64,000 bases of DNA. It comes from Metabacillus sediminilitoris (GTDB lineage: Bacteria; Bacillota; Bacilli; Bacillales; Bacillaceae). The DNA is taken from assembly GCF_009720625.1 (NCBI RefSeq), contig NZ_CP046266.1:1435501-1499500 (forward strand), in the 5' to 3' direction. A model generated the notes under the pieces. That model made no database searches. It was not told the DNA's origin and saw only the letters and a program-made list of their open reading frames with translations. This document shows, piece by piece, positions 45,737 to 56,514 of this stretch (its first letter is position 1; every line of letters begins with the position of its first letter). A program made the position numbers and the translations under genes.

Positions 45737-46684
45737 ATGGCGAATGATAATTTGAATATTCAAAATAATCAAGTTATTGAGATGGAGAGGAAGAAGAAAC
45801 TTTCAAATCTTCTTTATTCCCAAAAAATTGCACCATATTTCTTTGTTTTACCCTTTCTCTTATCGTTTGCAATTTTCTTTGCTTATCCTGTATTTTCAAC
45901 TGTTGTTATGAGTTTTCAAGAAGTGCTTCCGGGTCAAGTTACATTCATTGGCCTTGAAAATTATAAGGACTTATGGAATCCAACCTTTTTAAAATCGCTG
46001 AAAAACAGTACTGTTTATACAGCTCTTACACTATGTGTTCTTATCCCGATACCGCTTCTTTTAGCTGTTTTTTTAAACTCAAAAATAATGGTTGCTAAAA
46101 ACTTTTTTAGATCGATTATTTTCATCCCTGCATTAACGTCTGTCGTCGTAGCTGGGATTATCTTCAGACTCATTTTTGGCGGTCAAGAAGGAGCTTTATT
46201 GAATTCTATCATTGGGATATTTGGATTTGAACCTAAAGCTTGGCTTAATAATGCAGGGCTTAGCATGTTTGCACTAGTTATACTTGCTACCTGGAAGTGG
46301 ATGGGGATTAATCTTCTCTACTTTTTAGCTGGCTTGCAAAATATTCCGCGGGAATTATATGAAGCGGCTGATGTTGATGGGGCATCGACATGGAAGAAAT
46401 TTACCAATGTAACAGTCCCATTATTAAAACCAATTACGATCTATGTGTTTACGATTAGTATTTATGGCGGTTATTCGATGTTTGCAGAAAGCTACATGCT
46501 TTATGGAAATAATAATTCACCAAATGATATGGGACTAACAATTGTAGGTTATTTATACAGAAATGGAATTGAACAAAATAATTTAGGATTTGGATCTGCT
46601 GTTGGAATTACCTTACTAGTCCTTACATTTGTAATTACGCTTGTTCAGTTATCATTATCCGGGATGTTTAAGAAGGAGGAATAA
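45737..46684 (+). CDS. araP: Sugar ABC transporter permease (AraP-like)
   Basis: 315 residues with six membrane helices, starting after a cytoplasmic N-terminus. The permease EAA loop is at about residue 213 (LYEAADVDGASTWKKFTNVTVPLLKP). This is the MalF-type subunit of the CUT1 importer family. It is placed between the binding protein and the second permease in the B. subtilis araNPQ order. Start ATG with AGAGGGGAG upstream. Confidence 0.82.
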   Translation: MANDNLNIQNNQVIEMERKKKLSNLLYSQKIAPYFFVLPFLLSFAIFFAYPVFSTVVMSFQEVLPGQVTFIGLENYKDLWNPTFLKSLKNSTVYTALTLCVLIPIPLLLAVFLNSKIMVAKNFFRSIIFIPALTSVVVAGIIFRLIFGGQEGALLNSIIGIFGFEPKAWLNNAGLSMFALVILATWKWMGINLLYFLAGLQNIPRELYEAADVDGASTWKKFTNVTVPLLKPITIYVFTISIYGGYSMFAESYMLYGNNNSPNDMGLTIVGYLYRNGIEQNNLGFGSAVGITLLVLTFVITLVQLSLSGMFKKEE

Positions 46685-46687
46685 TTG

Positions 46688-47536
46688 ATGCAAACAAAGC
46701 AGCGAAAAAGATGGAAGATTTCCACGGTTATCCTTCTCATCTTGTTTATAGTGATCTCAATTTTTGCCCTTTTTCCTTTAGTTGCTATAACACTAGCTTC
46801 CTTCAAACCGTCAAAAGAGATTTTAAGATTTGGTTTAAACTTGAGTTTGCAGCCTGAAGTTTTGTCTTTTGATAATTACGCGTTTATCTTTTCGGGGGCA
46901 TCGGAATATTTTATCTGGTATAAGAACAGTATTTTAATCACAATCATTTCTACCATTCTTTGTCTTCTATTATCATGTATGGTTGGATATGGTTTAGCAG
47001 TTTACGATTTCAAATTTAAAAATTTAATTTTTGGAATGGTTCTAGTTGTGATGATGGTGCCTGTTGAAATCATCATGCTTCCATTATATAAACTTACAAT
47101 GAATTTGGGCTTGATGGATACTTTGATAGGAGCATTTCTGCCATTCATCGTTGCACCAATCCCAATCTTTTTCTTCAGGCAATATGCAGCTGGCTTGCCA
47201 AGGGATCTATTGGATGCAGCTAGAGTTGACGGCTCAACAGAATTAGGTATTTTCTTTAAGGTTATGATGCCGCTTATGGCACCTGCATTTTCTTCTATGG
47301 CAATCTTACAAGCATTAGCAAGCTGGAATAATTTCTTATGGCCTTTAATCGTCCTTAAATCTAGCGATAAACTAACACTTCCGATTGGATTATCCACTCT
47401 TTTAACACCTTATGGCAACAACTATGATGTGTTAATTGCAGGATCTGTATTGGCGATTATTCCAATTTTAATCGTATTTATTTTCTTCCAACGCTACTTT
47501 ATTGAAGGTATGACTGCTGGAGGGGTTAAAGGTTAA
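46688..47536 (+). CDS. araQ: Sugar ABC transporter permease (AraQ-like)
   Basis: 282 residues from the ATG at 46688, which is preceded by AAGGAGG; a TTG at 46685 is also in frame. Six membrane helices and an EAA loop (LLDAARVDGSTELGIFFKVMMPLMAP, about residues 176-200) mark the MalG-type CUT1 permease. It partners the preceding permease in importing arabinose oligomers. Confidence 0.82.
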   Translation: MQTKQRKRWKISTVILLILFIVISIFALFPLVAITLASFKPSKEILRFGLNLSLQPEVLSFDNYAFIFSGASEYFIWYKNSILITIISTILCLLLSCMVGYGLAVYDFKFKNLIFGMVLVVMMVPVEIIMLPLYKLTMNLGLMDTLIGAFLPFIVAPIPIFFFRQYAAGLPRDLLDAARVDGSTELGIFFKVMMPLMAPAFSSMAILQALASWNNFLWPLIVLKSSDKLTLPIGLSTLLTPYGNNYDVLIAGSVLAIIPILIVFIFFQRYFIEGMTAGGVKG

Positions 47537-47568
47537 ACGATTAATCTGCTGAAAATGTAAAAGACTAA

Positions 47569-49113
<1,545 letters not shown>

Positions 49114-49140
49114 TTATTGATATAATAGTAGCCAATAAAG

Positions 49141-49174
49141 AATAGCTGTCGGAATCGTCCGGCAGCTATTTTTT
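49141..49174 (+). terminator. Terminator after abfA
   Basis: AATAGCTGTCGGA pairs with TCCGGCAGCTATT (one mismatch), followed by TTTT. Confidence 0.88.
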
Positions 49175-49235
49175 GAAAAATAGGCATGATATATTCAATA
49201 AAGTCAAATTGTAAATGTAAAGGAGAGAAACTACG

Positions 49236-49925
49236 TTGGCTACATCTTTTATGGAAGGGATTACCCGTTTATTAGAATGGATTATGCGATTTGCTGTTAT
49301 TAATGTACTTTGGGTTTTATTTTCTTTACCCGTTGTTTTCGTCACCCTCCCCGTGTTTTTTGCTGATAACGCATCTGCCGTTTTTACGAATCTATTAATC
49401 ATTGCAATGCTTGCCCCTTTTTTCTTTTTCCCGGCAACGACAGCTATGTTTGGTGTTGTTCATCATTGGATTTTTGGTGATGCAGATGTCCCGCTTTTTC
49501 AAACATATTGGAAAAGTTATAAACAAAATTATGCAAAGAGTTTAAAAAGTGGCATCATCTTTACAATCATCTGGTTGATCGTAGGGATTGATATTTATTA
49601 TTTTTCCAACGTTAATCTATTTATAGGTGGTTTCTTTCTTATTGCGTCATTCTTTTTATTCAATTTCACCATTTACTATTTTGCCACTTCTGTTCATACT
49701 GATTTGAAAATCTTTGCACTTATTAAAAATTCATTTCTTCTTTCGATTATTAACCCCGTTTACAATCTCTGTATATTTGTTATAAATGCAACGATTATTT
49801 ATATTAGCTTCTTTGTTTTTACAGGGTTCATCCCATTTTTTATAGGGACACTGATAAGTTTTGTCACTCTTAAAGGCTATCAGCAAAAATTAAAACTTGT
49901 GGAGAAGTTAAAAGAACGAGTATAA
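49236..49925 (+). CDS. YesL/DUF624-family membrane protein
   Basis: 229 residues with about six membrane helices: the N-terminus LEWIMRFAVINVLWVLFSLPVV, the conserved PATTAMFGVVHHWIFGD, and later long hydrophobic stretches. Proteins of this family often sit beside sugar-utilisation genes in bacilli, as B. subtilis YesL does, but have no defined function. Start TTG after AAAGGAGAG. It has its own terminator and follows the abfA terminator, so it may be separately expressed. Confidence 0.8.
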   Translation: MATSFMEGITRLLEWIMRFAVINVLWVLFSLPVVFVTLPVFFADNASAVFTNLLIIAMLAPFFFFPATTAMFGVVHHWIFGDADVPLFQTYWKSYKQNYAKSLKSGIIFTIIWLIVGIDIYYFSNVNLFIGGFFLIASFFLFNFTIYYFATSVHTDLKIFALIKNSFLLSIINPVYNLCIFVINATIIYISFFVFTGFIPFFIGTLISFVTLKGYQQKLKLVEKLKERV

Positions 49926-49947
49926 AAATAATAAATGATGAAGAAGG

Positions 49948-49978
49948 CGGATTCTTTTTTTTTGAGAATCCGTTTTTT
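49948..49978 (+). terminator. Terminator after the YesL-like gene
   Basis: CGGATTCT pairs with AGAATCCG, with a T-rich loop and a TTTTTT tail. Confidence 0.85.
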
Positions 49979-50198
49979 GTTGCTGAAAATGAGTAGTAAA
50001 GTTTTATAAAAATTAGTTGGAACTGACATGATCGTGTGCATTTTTGAATTTACATATTCAATTGTATTTTTTACACAATCTTTTATCAGAATCTTTGTAT
50101 TTCTCATACATTGTTACAAATTGTTCACAAATGTAAAATTATTATTAAGAAAACGATAAAAAAAATTTACTAGGTTTGATCATACGGGGGTGTTTACA

Positions 50199-51116
50199 GT
50201 GCAGGTTATTACAAGAGATTTTTTCTTATATCTATCAAAAAATAAAGCGTTAAATCGCGCAGCCCAGAATTGGGGAGGGAATATTGCCGCAGGTAAAATT
50301 GTTGGCGGTTTAAATTTTCCCAGCTCTATTAAATTCATTAAAGAGTTAAACGAGGAAGGGTTATCTGTTACTGTTGATCATTTAGGAGAGTTTGTAACAA
50401 GCACTTCAGTTGCAAAAGAACGAACAGAAGAGTGTATTAAAACGATTGAAATGATTGCTGCTGAGGGCCTGGATTCTCAAGTTTCAGTAAAAATGACCTC
50501 ACTAGGTTTGGATATTGATGAAAAGCTTGTCTATGAAAATATGACTCGAATTTTAGATACAGCGGAAAAGTTAAAAATCATGGTTACGATTGATATGGAA
50601 GATGAAGTACGCTGTCAAAAAACACTTGATATTTTTAAAGACTTTAAACAACGCTACACATATATTAGCACTGTTTTACAAGCCTATTTATATCGAACTG
50701 AAAACGATTTAAATGAGTTAAATCAATTTAAACCATTTTTACGTCTTGTAAAAGGTGCTTATAAAGAATCTCCAAATGTAGCATTTCCCGATAAAGCAGA
50801 TGTAGATGAAAATTATAAAAAGCTTATTAAAACTCAGTTGCTTAGCGGAATTTATACAGCGATTGCGACACATGATGATGCAATGATTGAGTATACGAAA
50901 CAATTAGCTAAAGATCACAATATTCTACCAAATCAATTTGAATTTCAAATGTTATATGGTATGAGGACGGCAACGCAAAAAAAATTAGTTAAAGATGGTT
51001 ATAAAATGCGTGTCTATGTACCGTATGGAAATGATTGGTATGGGTATTTTATGAGACGGCTTGCAGAGCGTCCAGCAAATATTGCGTTTGCACTAAAAGG
51101 AATGACAAAAAAATAA
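50199..51116 (+). CDS. putB: Proline dehydrogenase
   Basis: FAD enzyme oxidising proline to pyrroline-5-carboxylate. Family motifs are VTVDHLGEFVTS, VSVKMTSLGLDID, TIDMED, RLVKGAYKE, ATHDDAMIEY, FEFQMLYGMR and YVPYGNDWYGYFMRRLAERP. I use the GTG at 50199, spaced correctly from GGGGGTG, giving 305 residues; GTG at 50190 is possible. It begins the put cluster and lies 23 bases from putC. The upstream A/T-rich region should hold the PutR-dependent promoter. Confidence 0.93.
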   Translation: MQVITRDFFLYLSKNKALNRAAQNWGGNIAAGKIVGGLNFPSSIKFIKELNEEGLSVTVDHLGEFVTSTSVAKERTEECIKTIEMIAAEGLDSQVSVKMTSLGLDIDEKLVYENMTRILDTAEKLKIMVTIDMEDEVRCQKTLDIFKDFKQRYTYISTVLQAYLYRTENDLNELNQFKPFLRLVKGAYKESPNVAFPDKADVDENYKKLIKTQLLSGIYTAIATHDDAMIEYTKQLAKDHNILPNQFEFQMLYGMRTATQKKLVKDGYKMRVYVPYGNDWYGYFMRRLAERPANIAFALKGMTKK

Positions 51117-51139
51117 ATAGATAAAAGGAGTCGATTGAC

Positions 51140-52687
51140 ATGACAACACCATACAAACACGAACCATTTACTGATTTTACGAGAGAAGAGAACCGCACTG
51201 CATTTGAAGAAGCACTGGCAAATGTGAATCAAATAATGGGAAAAGAATATCCACTTGTTATTAATGGAGAAAGAATCTCAACAGAAGACAAAATTATTTC
51301 TTATAACCCGGCAAATAAAGAAGAGGTTGTTGGAAAAGTTTCGAAAGCAAAAAAAGAACATGCATCAATGGCAGTAGAAGCTGCTGCTGAAGCATTCAAA
51401 GAATGGAGATATTGGAACCCCGAAGAACGTGCAAACATTCTTTTTAGAGCTGCTGCCATTGTTCGTCGTAAAAAACACGAATTTTCTGCTCTATTAGTGA
51501 AAGAAGCTGGGAAACCATGGAATGAAGCTGATGCAGATACAGCTGAAGCGATTGACTTCATGGAGTATTATGCTCGTCAAATGATTGAATTAGCAAAAGG
51601 TAAACCTGTTAATAGCCGTGAAGGGGAAATCAACAAATACATTTATACGTCAACAGGTGTGACAGTTGTTATCCCGCCTTGGAATTTCTTATTTGCGATC
51701 ATGGCCGGTACAACAGTTGCACCGATCGTAAGTGGTAACACAGTTGTTCTGAAACCAGCAAGTGCTACGCCGGTCATTGCGGCATTATTTGTAGAAGTAT
51801 TAGAGGAAGCTGGCTTGCCAAAAGGTGTTGTAAACTTTGTTCCAGGAAGCGGTGCTGAGGTTGGGGATTATTTAGTTGATCATCCTAAAACAAGCATTAT
51901 TACATTTACAGGTTCGAGAGAAGTTGGTATCCGTATTTTTGAGCGTGCTGCAAAGGTTCAGCCTGGTCAAACCCATTTAAAACGAGTGATTGCTGAGATG
52001 GGTGGTAAGGATACTGTTGTCGTTGATAAAGATTGTGATATTGAGCTGGCTGCCCAATCTATTTTCGCGTCTGCTTTTGGTTTTTCTGGCCAAAAATGCT
52101 CAGCAGGTTCACGTGCAGTTGTACATGCTGATGTGTATGATCAAGTTCTTCAACGTGTTGTTGAAATCACAGAACAAAAAATCGTTGGAAATCCTGAAAA
52201 TGCCGATACATATATGGGACCGGTTATTGATCAAGGTTCTTACGATAAAATCATGGATTATATCCGTATTGGCAGTGAAGAAGGCCGCCTAATGACTGGA
52301 GGAAAAGGCGACGATTCGAAAGGATATTTTATTGAGCCGACAATCTTTGCTGATCTCGATCCGAATGCAAGAATTATGCAGGAAGAAATCTTTGGTCCAG
52401 TTGTTGCCTTTGCAAAGGCTGCGAATTTCGATGAGGCTCTTGAAATTGCAAATAATACAGAATATGGCTTAACAGGTGCTGTGATTACGAGAAATAGACA
52501 GCATATTGAACGAGCAAAACAAGAATTCCATGTTGGAAATTTATACTTCAATAGAAATTGTACAGGAGCAATTGTTGGATACCACCCATTTGGCGGCTTC
52601 AAAATGTCTGGAACGGATTCAAAAGCCGGTGGTCCAGATTACTTAGCTCTTCATATGCAAGCAAAAACAATTAGTGAAATGCTTTAA
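51140..52687 (+). CDS. putC: 1-pyrroline-5-carboxylate dehydrogenase
   Basis: NAD-dependent oxidation of pyrroline-5-carboxylate to glutamate. The aldehyde dehydrogenase fold is shown by [27 protein letters not shown], the general-base region [13 protein letters not shown] and the nucleophile Cys in [12 protein letters not shown], with [15 protein letters not shown] near the end. The 515 residues fit the RocA/PutC group. AAAGGAG precedes the ATG. A strong terminator separates it from putP. Confidence 0.95.
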   Translation: MTTPYKHEPFTDFTREENRTAFEEALANVNQIMGKEYPLVINGERISTEDKIISYNPANKEEVVGKVSKAKKEHASMAVEAAAEAFKEWRYWNPEERANILFRAAAIVRRKKHEFSALLVKEAGKPWNEADADTAEAIDFMEYYARQMIELAKGKPVNSREGEINKYIYTSTGVTVVIPPWNFLFAIMAGTTVAPIVSGNTVVLKPASATPVIAALFVEVLEEAGLPKGVVNFVPGSGAEVGDYLVDHPKTSIITFTGSREVGIRIFERAAKVQPGQTHLKRVIAEMGGKDTVVVDKDCDIELAAQSIFASAFGFSGQKCSAGSRAVVHADVYDQVLQRVVEITEQKIVGNPENADTYMGPVIDQGSYDKIMDYIRIGSEEGRLMTGGKGDDSKGYFIEPTIFADLDPNARIMQEEIFGPVVAFAKAANFDEALEIANNTEYGLTGAVITRNRQHIERAKQEFHVGNLYFNRNCTGAIVGYHPFGGFKMSGTDSKAGGPDYLALHMQAKTISEML

Positions 52688-52703
52688 TCAGTTATAAAAA
52701 GTG

Positions 52704-52747
52704 CTTGGCTTTTCGAAAGGAATGGATGCGAAAAGCCAAGTTTTTCT
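52704..52747 (+). terminator. Terminator between putC and putP
   Basis: A perfect 12-bp stem CTTGGCTTTTCG/CGAAAAGCCAAG followed by TTTTT. It suggests putP also has its own promoter. Confidence 0.88.
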
Positions 52748-52879
52748 TAAACACGCACTTGTTAAAATTTTTTTTAAATCGTAAAAATATTTTTCTTTCC
52801 ATTGATAAATATTTATAGTATATTAATAAAATATTTTGGCTTATTTAATCAAATGGATTCATAGATTCCGAGTTATCTG

Positions 52880-52965
52880 AATGTTGGGGAAACTGTGTGA
52901 AAGCACGACAAGTTAAATTTGTTAATGATGGGGATACAGAGAACTCCTTATTAAGAAGTTCTCAT
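52880..52965 (+). promoter_or_regulatory. Structured putP leader, possible c-di-GMP-I riboswitch relic
   Basis: The leader holds GGGGAAACT, a GAAA tetraloop hairpin (GTGT-GAAA-GCAC), GACAAG, AATGATGGGGATAC and then hairpin GAGAACT..AGTTCTC. The order recalls the c-di-GMP-I aptamer (GCAAAC, GAAA loop, GACGCAAAG, ATGGTAGC), but key bases are missing. It is probably a leader structure of another kind or a decayed aptamer. Confidence 0.2.
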
Positions 52966-53000
52966 AAATAAAAAGATACAAAGTTGATGGGGGGAATTTG

Positions 53001-54464
53001 ATGGTTAATATACAGCTTATACTATCGATTTGTGTTTATATGATTGGGATGCTCTTGATTGGCTATTATGCGTACAAGAAGACATCTAATCTATCAGATT
53101 ATATGCTTGGCGGGCGAAATCTTGGTCCAGCAGTAACAGCGTTAAGTGCCGGTGCATCAGATATGAGCGGGTGGTTGATGATGGGGTTGCCTGGTGCAAT
53201 GTATGCGACAGGTTTATCAGCATCATGGATCGTGATCGGTTTAACTTTAGGGGCATGGGCTAACTGGCTTTATGTTGCACCTCGTTTACGTACATTTACT
53301 GAAAAGGCAAATGACTCTATTACGATTCCAGCCTATTTAGAAAATCGCTTTAAGGACACAACGATGATCCTTCGTTTATTTTCTGGAATCATCATCATTA
53401 TCTTTTTCACCTTTTATGTATCATCTGGAATGGTATCAGGCGGGGTATTATTTAATAGTATTTTAAATCTTGATTACCATACCGGGTTATGGATCATTAC
53501 CGGAGTTGTAGTAGCATACACATTATTTGGTGGATTCTTAGCAGTAAGTTGGACTGATTTTGTTCAAGGAATTATTATGATTGTTGCTCTTATTTTAGTA
53601 CCACTTGTTGCTATTTTCCATATTGGCAGTCCTAGTACGGCACTAGCTGAAATTCGTTCAGTTGATCTTGATTTACTAGATATTTTTAAAGGGACAAGCG
53701 TTCTTGGCATTATTTCATTATTTGCCTGGGGATTAGGTTATTTCGGACAACCGCATATCATTGTCCGCTTTATGGCCATCACATCTGTTAAAGAAATCAA
53801 AAAGGCGCGTCGAATTGGGATGAGCTGGATGATCTTTTCTACTATTGGTGCCATGTTAACAGGATTTCTTGGCATTGCTTACTATTCTAAAGAAGGCATG
53901 ACAATTAGTGATCCTGAGACGATCTTTATTGAATTAGGGAATATATTATTTCACCCAATTATTACCGGATTTTTAATTTCTGCGATTTTAGCAGCAGTTA
54001 TGAGTACGATTTCTTCACAGTTACTCGTTACGTCAAGTTCATTAACGGAAGACTTATATAAAACGTTTTTCCGCCGCTCAGCATCAGATAAAGAGCTTGT
54101 TTTGATGGGACGTTTATCAGTATTAGTCGTATCAATTTTAGCCCTATGCCTGGCATGGACGCAAAATAACACGATTTTAGGTCTTGTAAGTTATGCCTGG
54201 GCTGGATTTGGTGCTTCATTTGGACCAGTCATCCTTTTAAGCTTATATTGGAGAAGAATGACAAAATGGGGTGCACTTGCGGGAATGATTTTTGGTGCAA
54301 CAACCGTGATTGTCTGGTCTAAATTAGGATTATCAGATGTATTATACGAAATGGTACCAGGTTTTGCTGCAAGCTTATTAGCTGTTTACATTGTCAGCTT
54401 AGTAACAGCAAAACCTTCTGTACAAGTAAATGATGATTTTAATGAGTTTACAAAATCAATGTAA
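53001..54464 (+). CDS. putP: Sodium/proline symporter
   Basis: SSS-family transporter with about 13 membrane helices, importing proline with Na+. Characteristic segments are YMLGGRNLGPAVTALSAGASDMSGWLMMGLP near residue 35, TLFGGFLAVSWTDFVQGI near 175, WGLGYFGQPHIIVRFMA near 245 and MSTISSQLLVTSSSLTEDLY near 335. The ATG at 53001 is preceded by GGGGGGAATT; an in-frame TTG lies three bases earlier. It supplies the substrate for putB and putC. Confidence 0.94.
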   Translation: MVNIQLILSICVYMIGMLLIGYYAYKKTSNLSDYMLGGRNLGPAVTALSAGASDMSGWLMMGLPGAMYATGLSASWIVIGLTLGAWANWLYVAPRLRTFTEKANDSITIPAYLENRFKDTTMILRLFSGIIIIIFFTFYVSSGMVSGGVLFNSILNLDYHTGLWIITGVVVAYTLFGGFLAVSWTDFVQGIIMIVALILVPLVAIFHIGSPSTALAEIRSVDLDLLDIFKGTSVLGIISLFAWGLGYFGQPHIIVRFMAITSVKEIKKARRIGMSWMIFSTIGAMLTGFLGIAYYSKEGMTISDPETIFIELGNILFHPIITGFLISAILAAVMSTISSQLLVTSSSLTEDLYKTFFRRSASDKELVLMGRLSVLVVSILALCLAWTQNNTILGLVSYAWAGFGASFGPVILLSLYWRRMTKWGALAGMIFGATTVIVWSKLGLSDVLYEMVPGFAASLLAVYIVSLVTAKPSVQVNDDFNEFTKSM

Positions 54465-54482
54465 CTTTATAATTAATAGAAG

Positions 54483-54512
54483 AAATCCCCCTGTATAAGG
54501 GGGATTTTTTTT
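54483..54512 (+). terminator. Terminator after putP
   Basis: AAATCCCCC pairs with GGGGGATTT across a TGTATAA loop, with eight T residues. Confidence 0.92.
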
Positions 54513-54552
54513 GAGGCTCAAACGCAGATGAAGGCCAAAGCTTGGTATGAGT

Positions 54553-54774
54553 TCAAAGGATCTTTCTTTCATCCGCTGGGTTAACTAGTTTTTGTTGGAG
54601 TTCAAGTCTCAACTTTTCAGTTTCTATTAAATAGTTTTCATGTTTTAGTTTTTCCAATTCTAATTCGTCTTTGATCATCTTATGTTTTGTTTTCGACTGT
54701 CTTTGAAAATGGTGTGTAAGGATAGCGATGATTGGAATAGAAAATGTCATAACAACGGCAACTAATCCGGTCAA
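54553..54774 (-). CDS. Small membrane-anchored coiled-coil protein (73 aa)
   Basis: TTG start at 54774 with a strong GAGGAGGAACC site. Residues about 1-20 (TGLVAVVMTFSIPIIAILTH) form one membrane helix; the rest is a charged helix (DELELEKLKHENYLIETEKL and beyond) typical of a coiled coil. Many bacilli carry similar short proteins of unknown function. It is monocistronic, convergent with putP. Confidence 0.65.
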   Translation of the reverse strand: MTGLVAVVMTFSIPIIAILTHHFQRQSKTKHKMIKDELELEKLKHENYLIETEKLRLELQQKLVNPADERKIL

Positions 54775-54941
54775 AACGGTTCCTCCTCGTTATTTTTCAG
54801 GTAAATGTAAATGTTTATAGCTACTTTTTAAATTCGCTAAATGAAAGGGACCTAGAAGTATGTTTGTGATCGAGTATACTTATATCTTATCAAATAAAGG
54901 AATAAACTAGAATCCTCATATGAAAAAATTGGAAAGGTAAA

Positions 54942-55388
54942 TTATGATTCCTTGTTAGTTACTTTTTCCTTTTCAGTCAAATCCTTTACAACATCTTCAA
55001 TCGTCACATTTTCTAATGATTTTTCTAAGGCAAGTTGTGCAATAGAAAACAGTGGTTCAATTGTACTTTGAATATTTCTGCCGACTGGGCAATTTGGATT
55101 TGGCTTTTCATGAACACCGAAAAGTTCATTATCTTTCACAACATTCACTGCTTTGTAAACATCTAATAAAGATATATCTGATAGCGGTTTAGCAAGTTCC
55201 GCTCCTGCAACTCCAGGTTTTACCTTTACCAATCCTGCACTTTTTAGCATTCCGGTAATTTTCCTGATCACAACAGGATTTGTATTGACACTGTCTGCCA
55301 TAAATTCTGATGTATTAACACCATTCTTGTTTATTTCTAATAGAGATAATATATGAATTCCCACAGCAAATCGACTACTGATGGACAT
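54942..55388 (-). CDS. Rrf2-family transcriptional regulator (YwnA-like)
   Basis: 148 residues. The winged helix begins SISSRFAVGIHILSLLEIN and its recognition part is NTNPVVIRKITGMLKSAGLV, the Rrf2 pattern. The three clustered cysteines of Fe-S-binding IscR/NsrR are absent; one Cys occurs in NPNCPVGRNIQ. It resembles B. subtilis YwnA and is divergent from an oxidoreductase gene resembling YwnB, which it probably represses. Confidence 0.83.
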   Translation of the reverse strand: MSISSRFAVGIHILSLLEINKNGVNTSEFMADSVNTNPVVIRKITGMLKSAGLVKVKPGVAGAELAKPLSDISLLDVYKAVNVVKDNELFGVHEKPNPNCPVGRNIQSTIEPLFSIAQLALEKSLENVTIEDVVKDLTEKEKVTNKES

Positions 55389-55506
55389 AATATTCGCCTT
55401 CCTTTATCTTCAATCTATTTATTTATTATAAAGTAAGAAACCTTTAATACAAGTGATGACATGTGATAAGAATCTTAAAATTAAGATGATGTTACAAAAT
55501 AGTAGT

Positions 55507-55548
55507 TGACAAATACGCAACCTGTAACTTATATTATTACATGTAATC
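55507..55548 (+). promoter_or_regulatory. Promoter and palindromic operator of the oxidoreductase gene
   Basis: TTGACA (55507) and TTATAT (55530) are spaced 17 bases apart. Immediately downstream lies the perfect 12-base palindrome ATTACATGTAAT (55537-55548), and TGTAA..TTACA arms overlap the -10. This is a likely site for the divergent Rrf2 regulator. Confidence 0.5.
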
Positions 55549-55594
55549 AAATTAGTTACAACTTAATAAAATAAAATTTCTGGAGGTATAGAGT

Positions 55595-56227
55595 ATGAAT
55601 ATTGGAATCATTGGAGCAACTGGAAAAGCAGGAAGCCTAATCTTAAAAGAGGCTGTTGAAAGAGGACATCAAGTAACAGCTGTCGTTAGAGACGCAGCTA
55701 AACTTACAGATAAAAATGCAACTGTTTTAGAAAAAGATATTTTTCATTTAACTTCAGAAGATGTAAAGCCGTTTGATGTAGTTGTCAATGCATTTGGTGC
55801 GCCATTAGGAGAAGAACAAGCACATGTTGACGCCGGCCATGCACTTATTGAAGCACTCAAAGGTACTGATACAAGAGTAATCGTCGTAGGTGGTGCAGGA
55901 AGTTTATATGTTGATGAGGCTAAAACGGTAAGAGTAATGGACACACCTGATTTTCCTGAGATGTTTAAACCAACAGCATCAGGACAAGGAAGAAACCTTC
56001 AAGAATTACAGGAAACAACTGATATTTCATGGACATTTATTAGCCCATCTGCCCTATTTGATTCTGAAGGAGAAAGAACCGGAGCTTATCAAGCAGGGAA
56101 AGATCACCTACTTGTAAACGCAAAAGGGGAAAGCTATATCAGCTATGCTGACTTTGCTATTGCAGTATTGGATGAAATTGAACATCCAAAACATAAAAAT
56201 GAACGATTTACGGTTGCTTCAAAATAA
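55595..56227 (+). CDS. NAD(P)-dependent oxidoreductase (YwnB-like)
   Basis: 210-residue atypical short-chain dehydrogenase (NmrA/BVR-B-like). The dinucleotide site is IGIIGATGKAGSLILKEAVERGH, followed by VVNAFGAP and VVGGAGSLYVDE. The physiological substrate is unknown. Start ATG after CTGGAGG. The divergent Rrf2 gene and the palindrome upstream suggest a stress-inducible gene. Confidence 0.83.
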   Translation: MNIGIIGATGKAGSLILKEAVERGHQVTAVVRDAAKLTDKNATVLEKDIFHLTSEDVKPFDVVVNAFGAPLGEEQAHVDAGHALIEALKGTDTRVIVVGGAGSLYVDEAKTVRVMDTPDFPEMFKPTASGQGRNLQELQETTDISWTFISPSALFDSEGERTGAYQAGKDHLLVNAKGESYISYADFAIAVLDEIEHPKHKNERFTVASK

Positions 56228-56260
56228 GTAAAGCGCCTTGTTCATGCCCTGAAAAGTATT

Positions 56261-56293
56261 AAGGCTGGGAATTGATTCCCCAGCCTTTTTTTA
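56261..56293 (+). terminator. Terminator after the YwnB-like gene
   Basis: AAGGCTGGG pairs with CCCCAGCCTT (one bulge), followed by seven T residues. Confidence 0.9.
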
Positions 56294-56514
56294 ATGAAAG
56301 AATCGTTTATTACGGAAAAATGTGACGGGTCTATATGATCGTCATTTTGGACAATATGCTTTGATATGTAGCTAATATCCTATCCTGTAAATATCACTTC
56401 GTATGTTTTTTCTCACTTTTTCAAGGTGTACAGAGGCATATTTCTAGATGATGGAAAGGATTTTTGATATTTTAAATAGAATAGAAATACAATATTAATA
56501 AAGGGGTGAATCCA

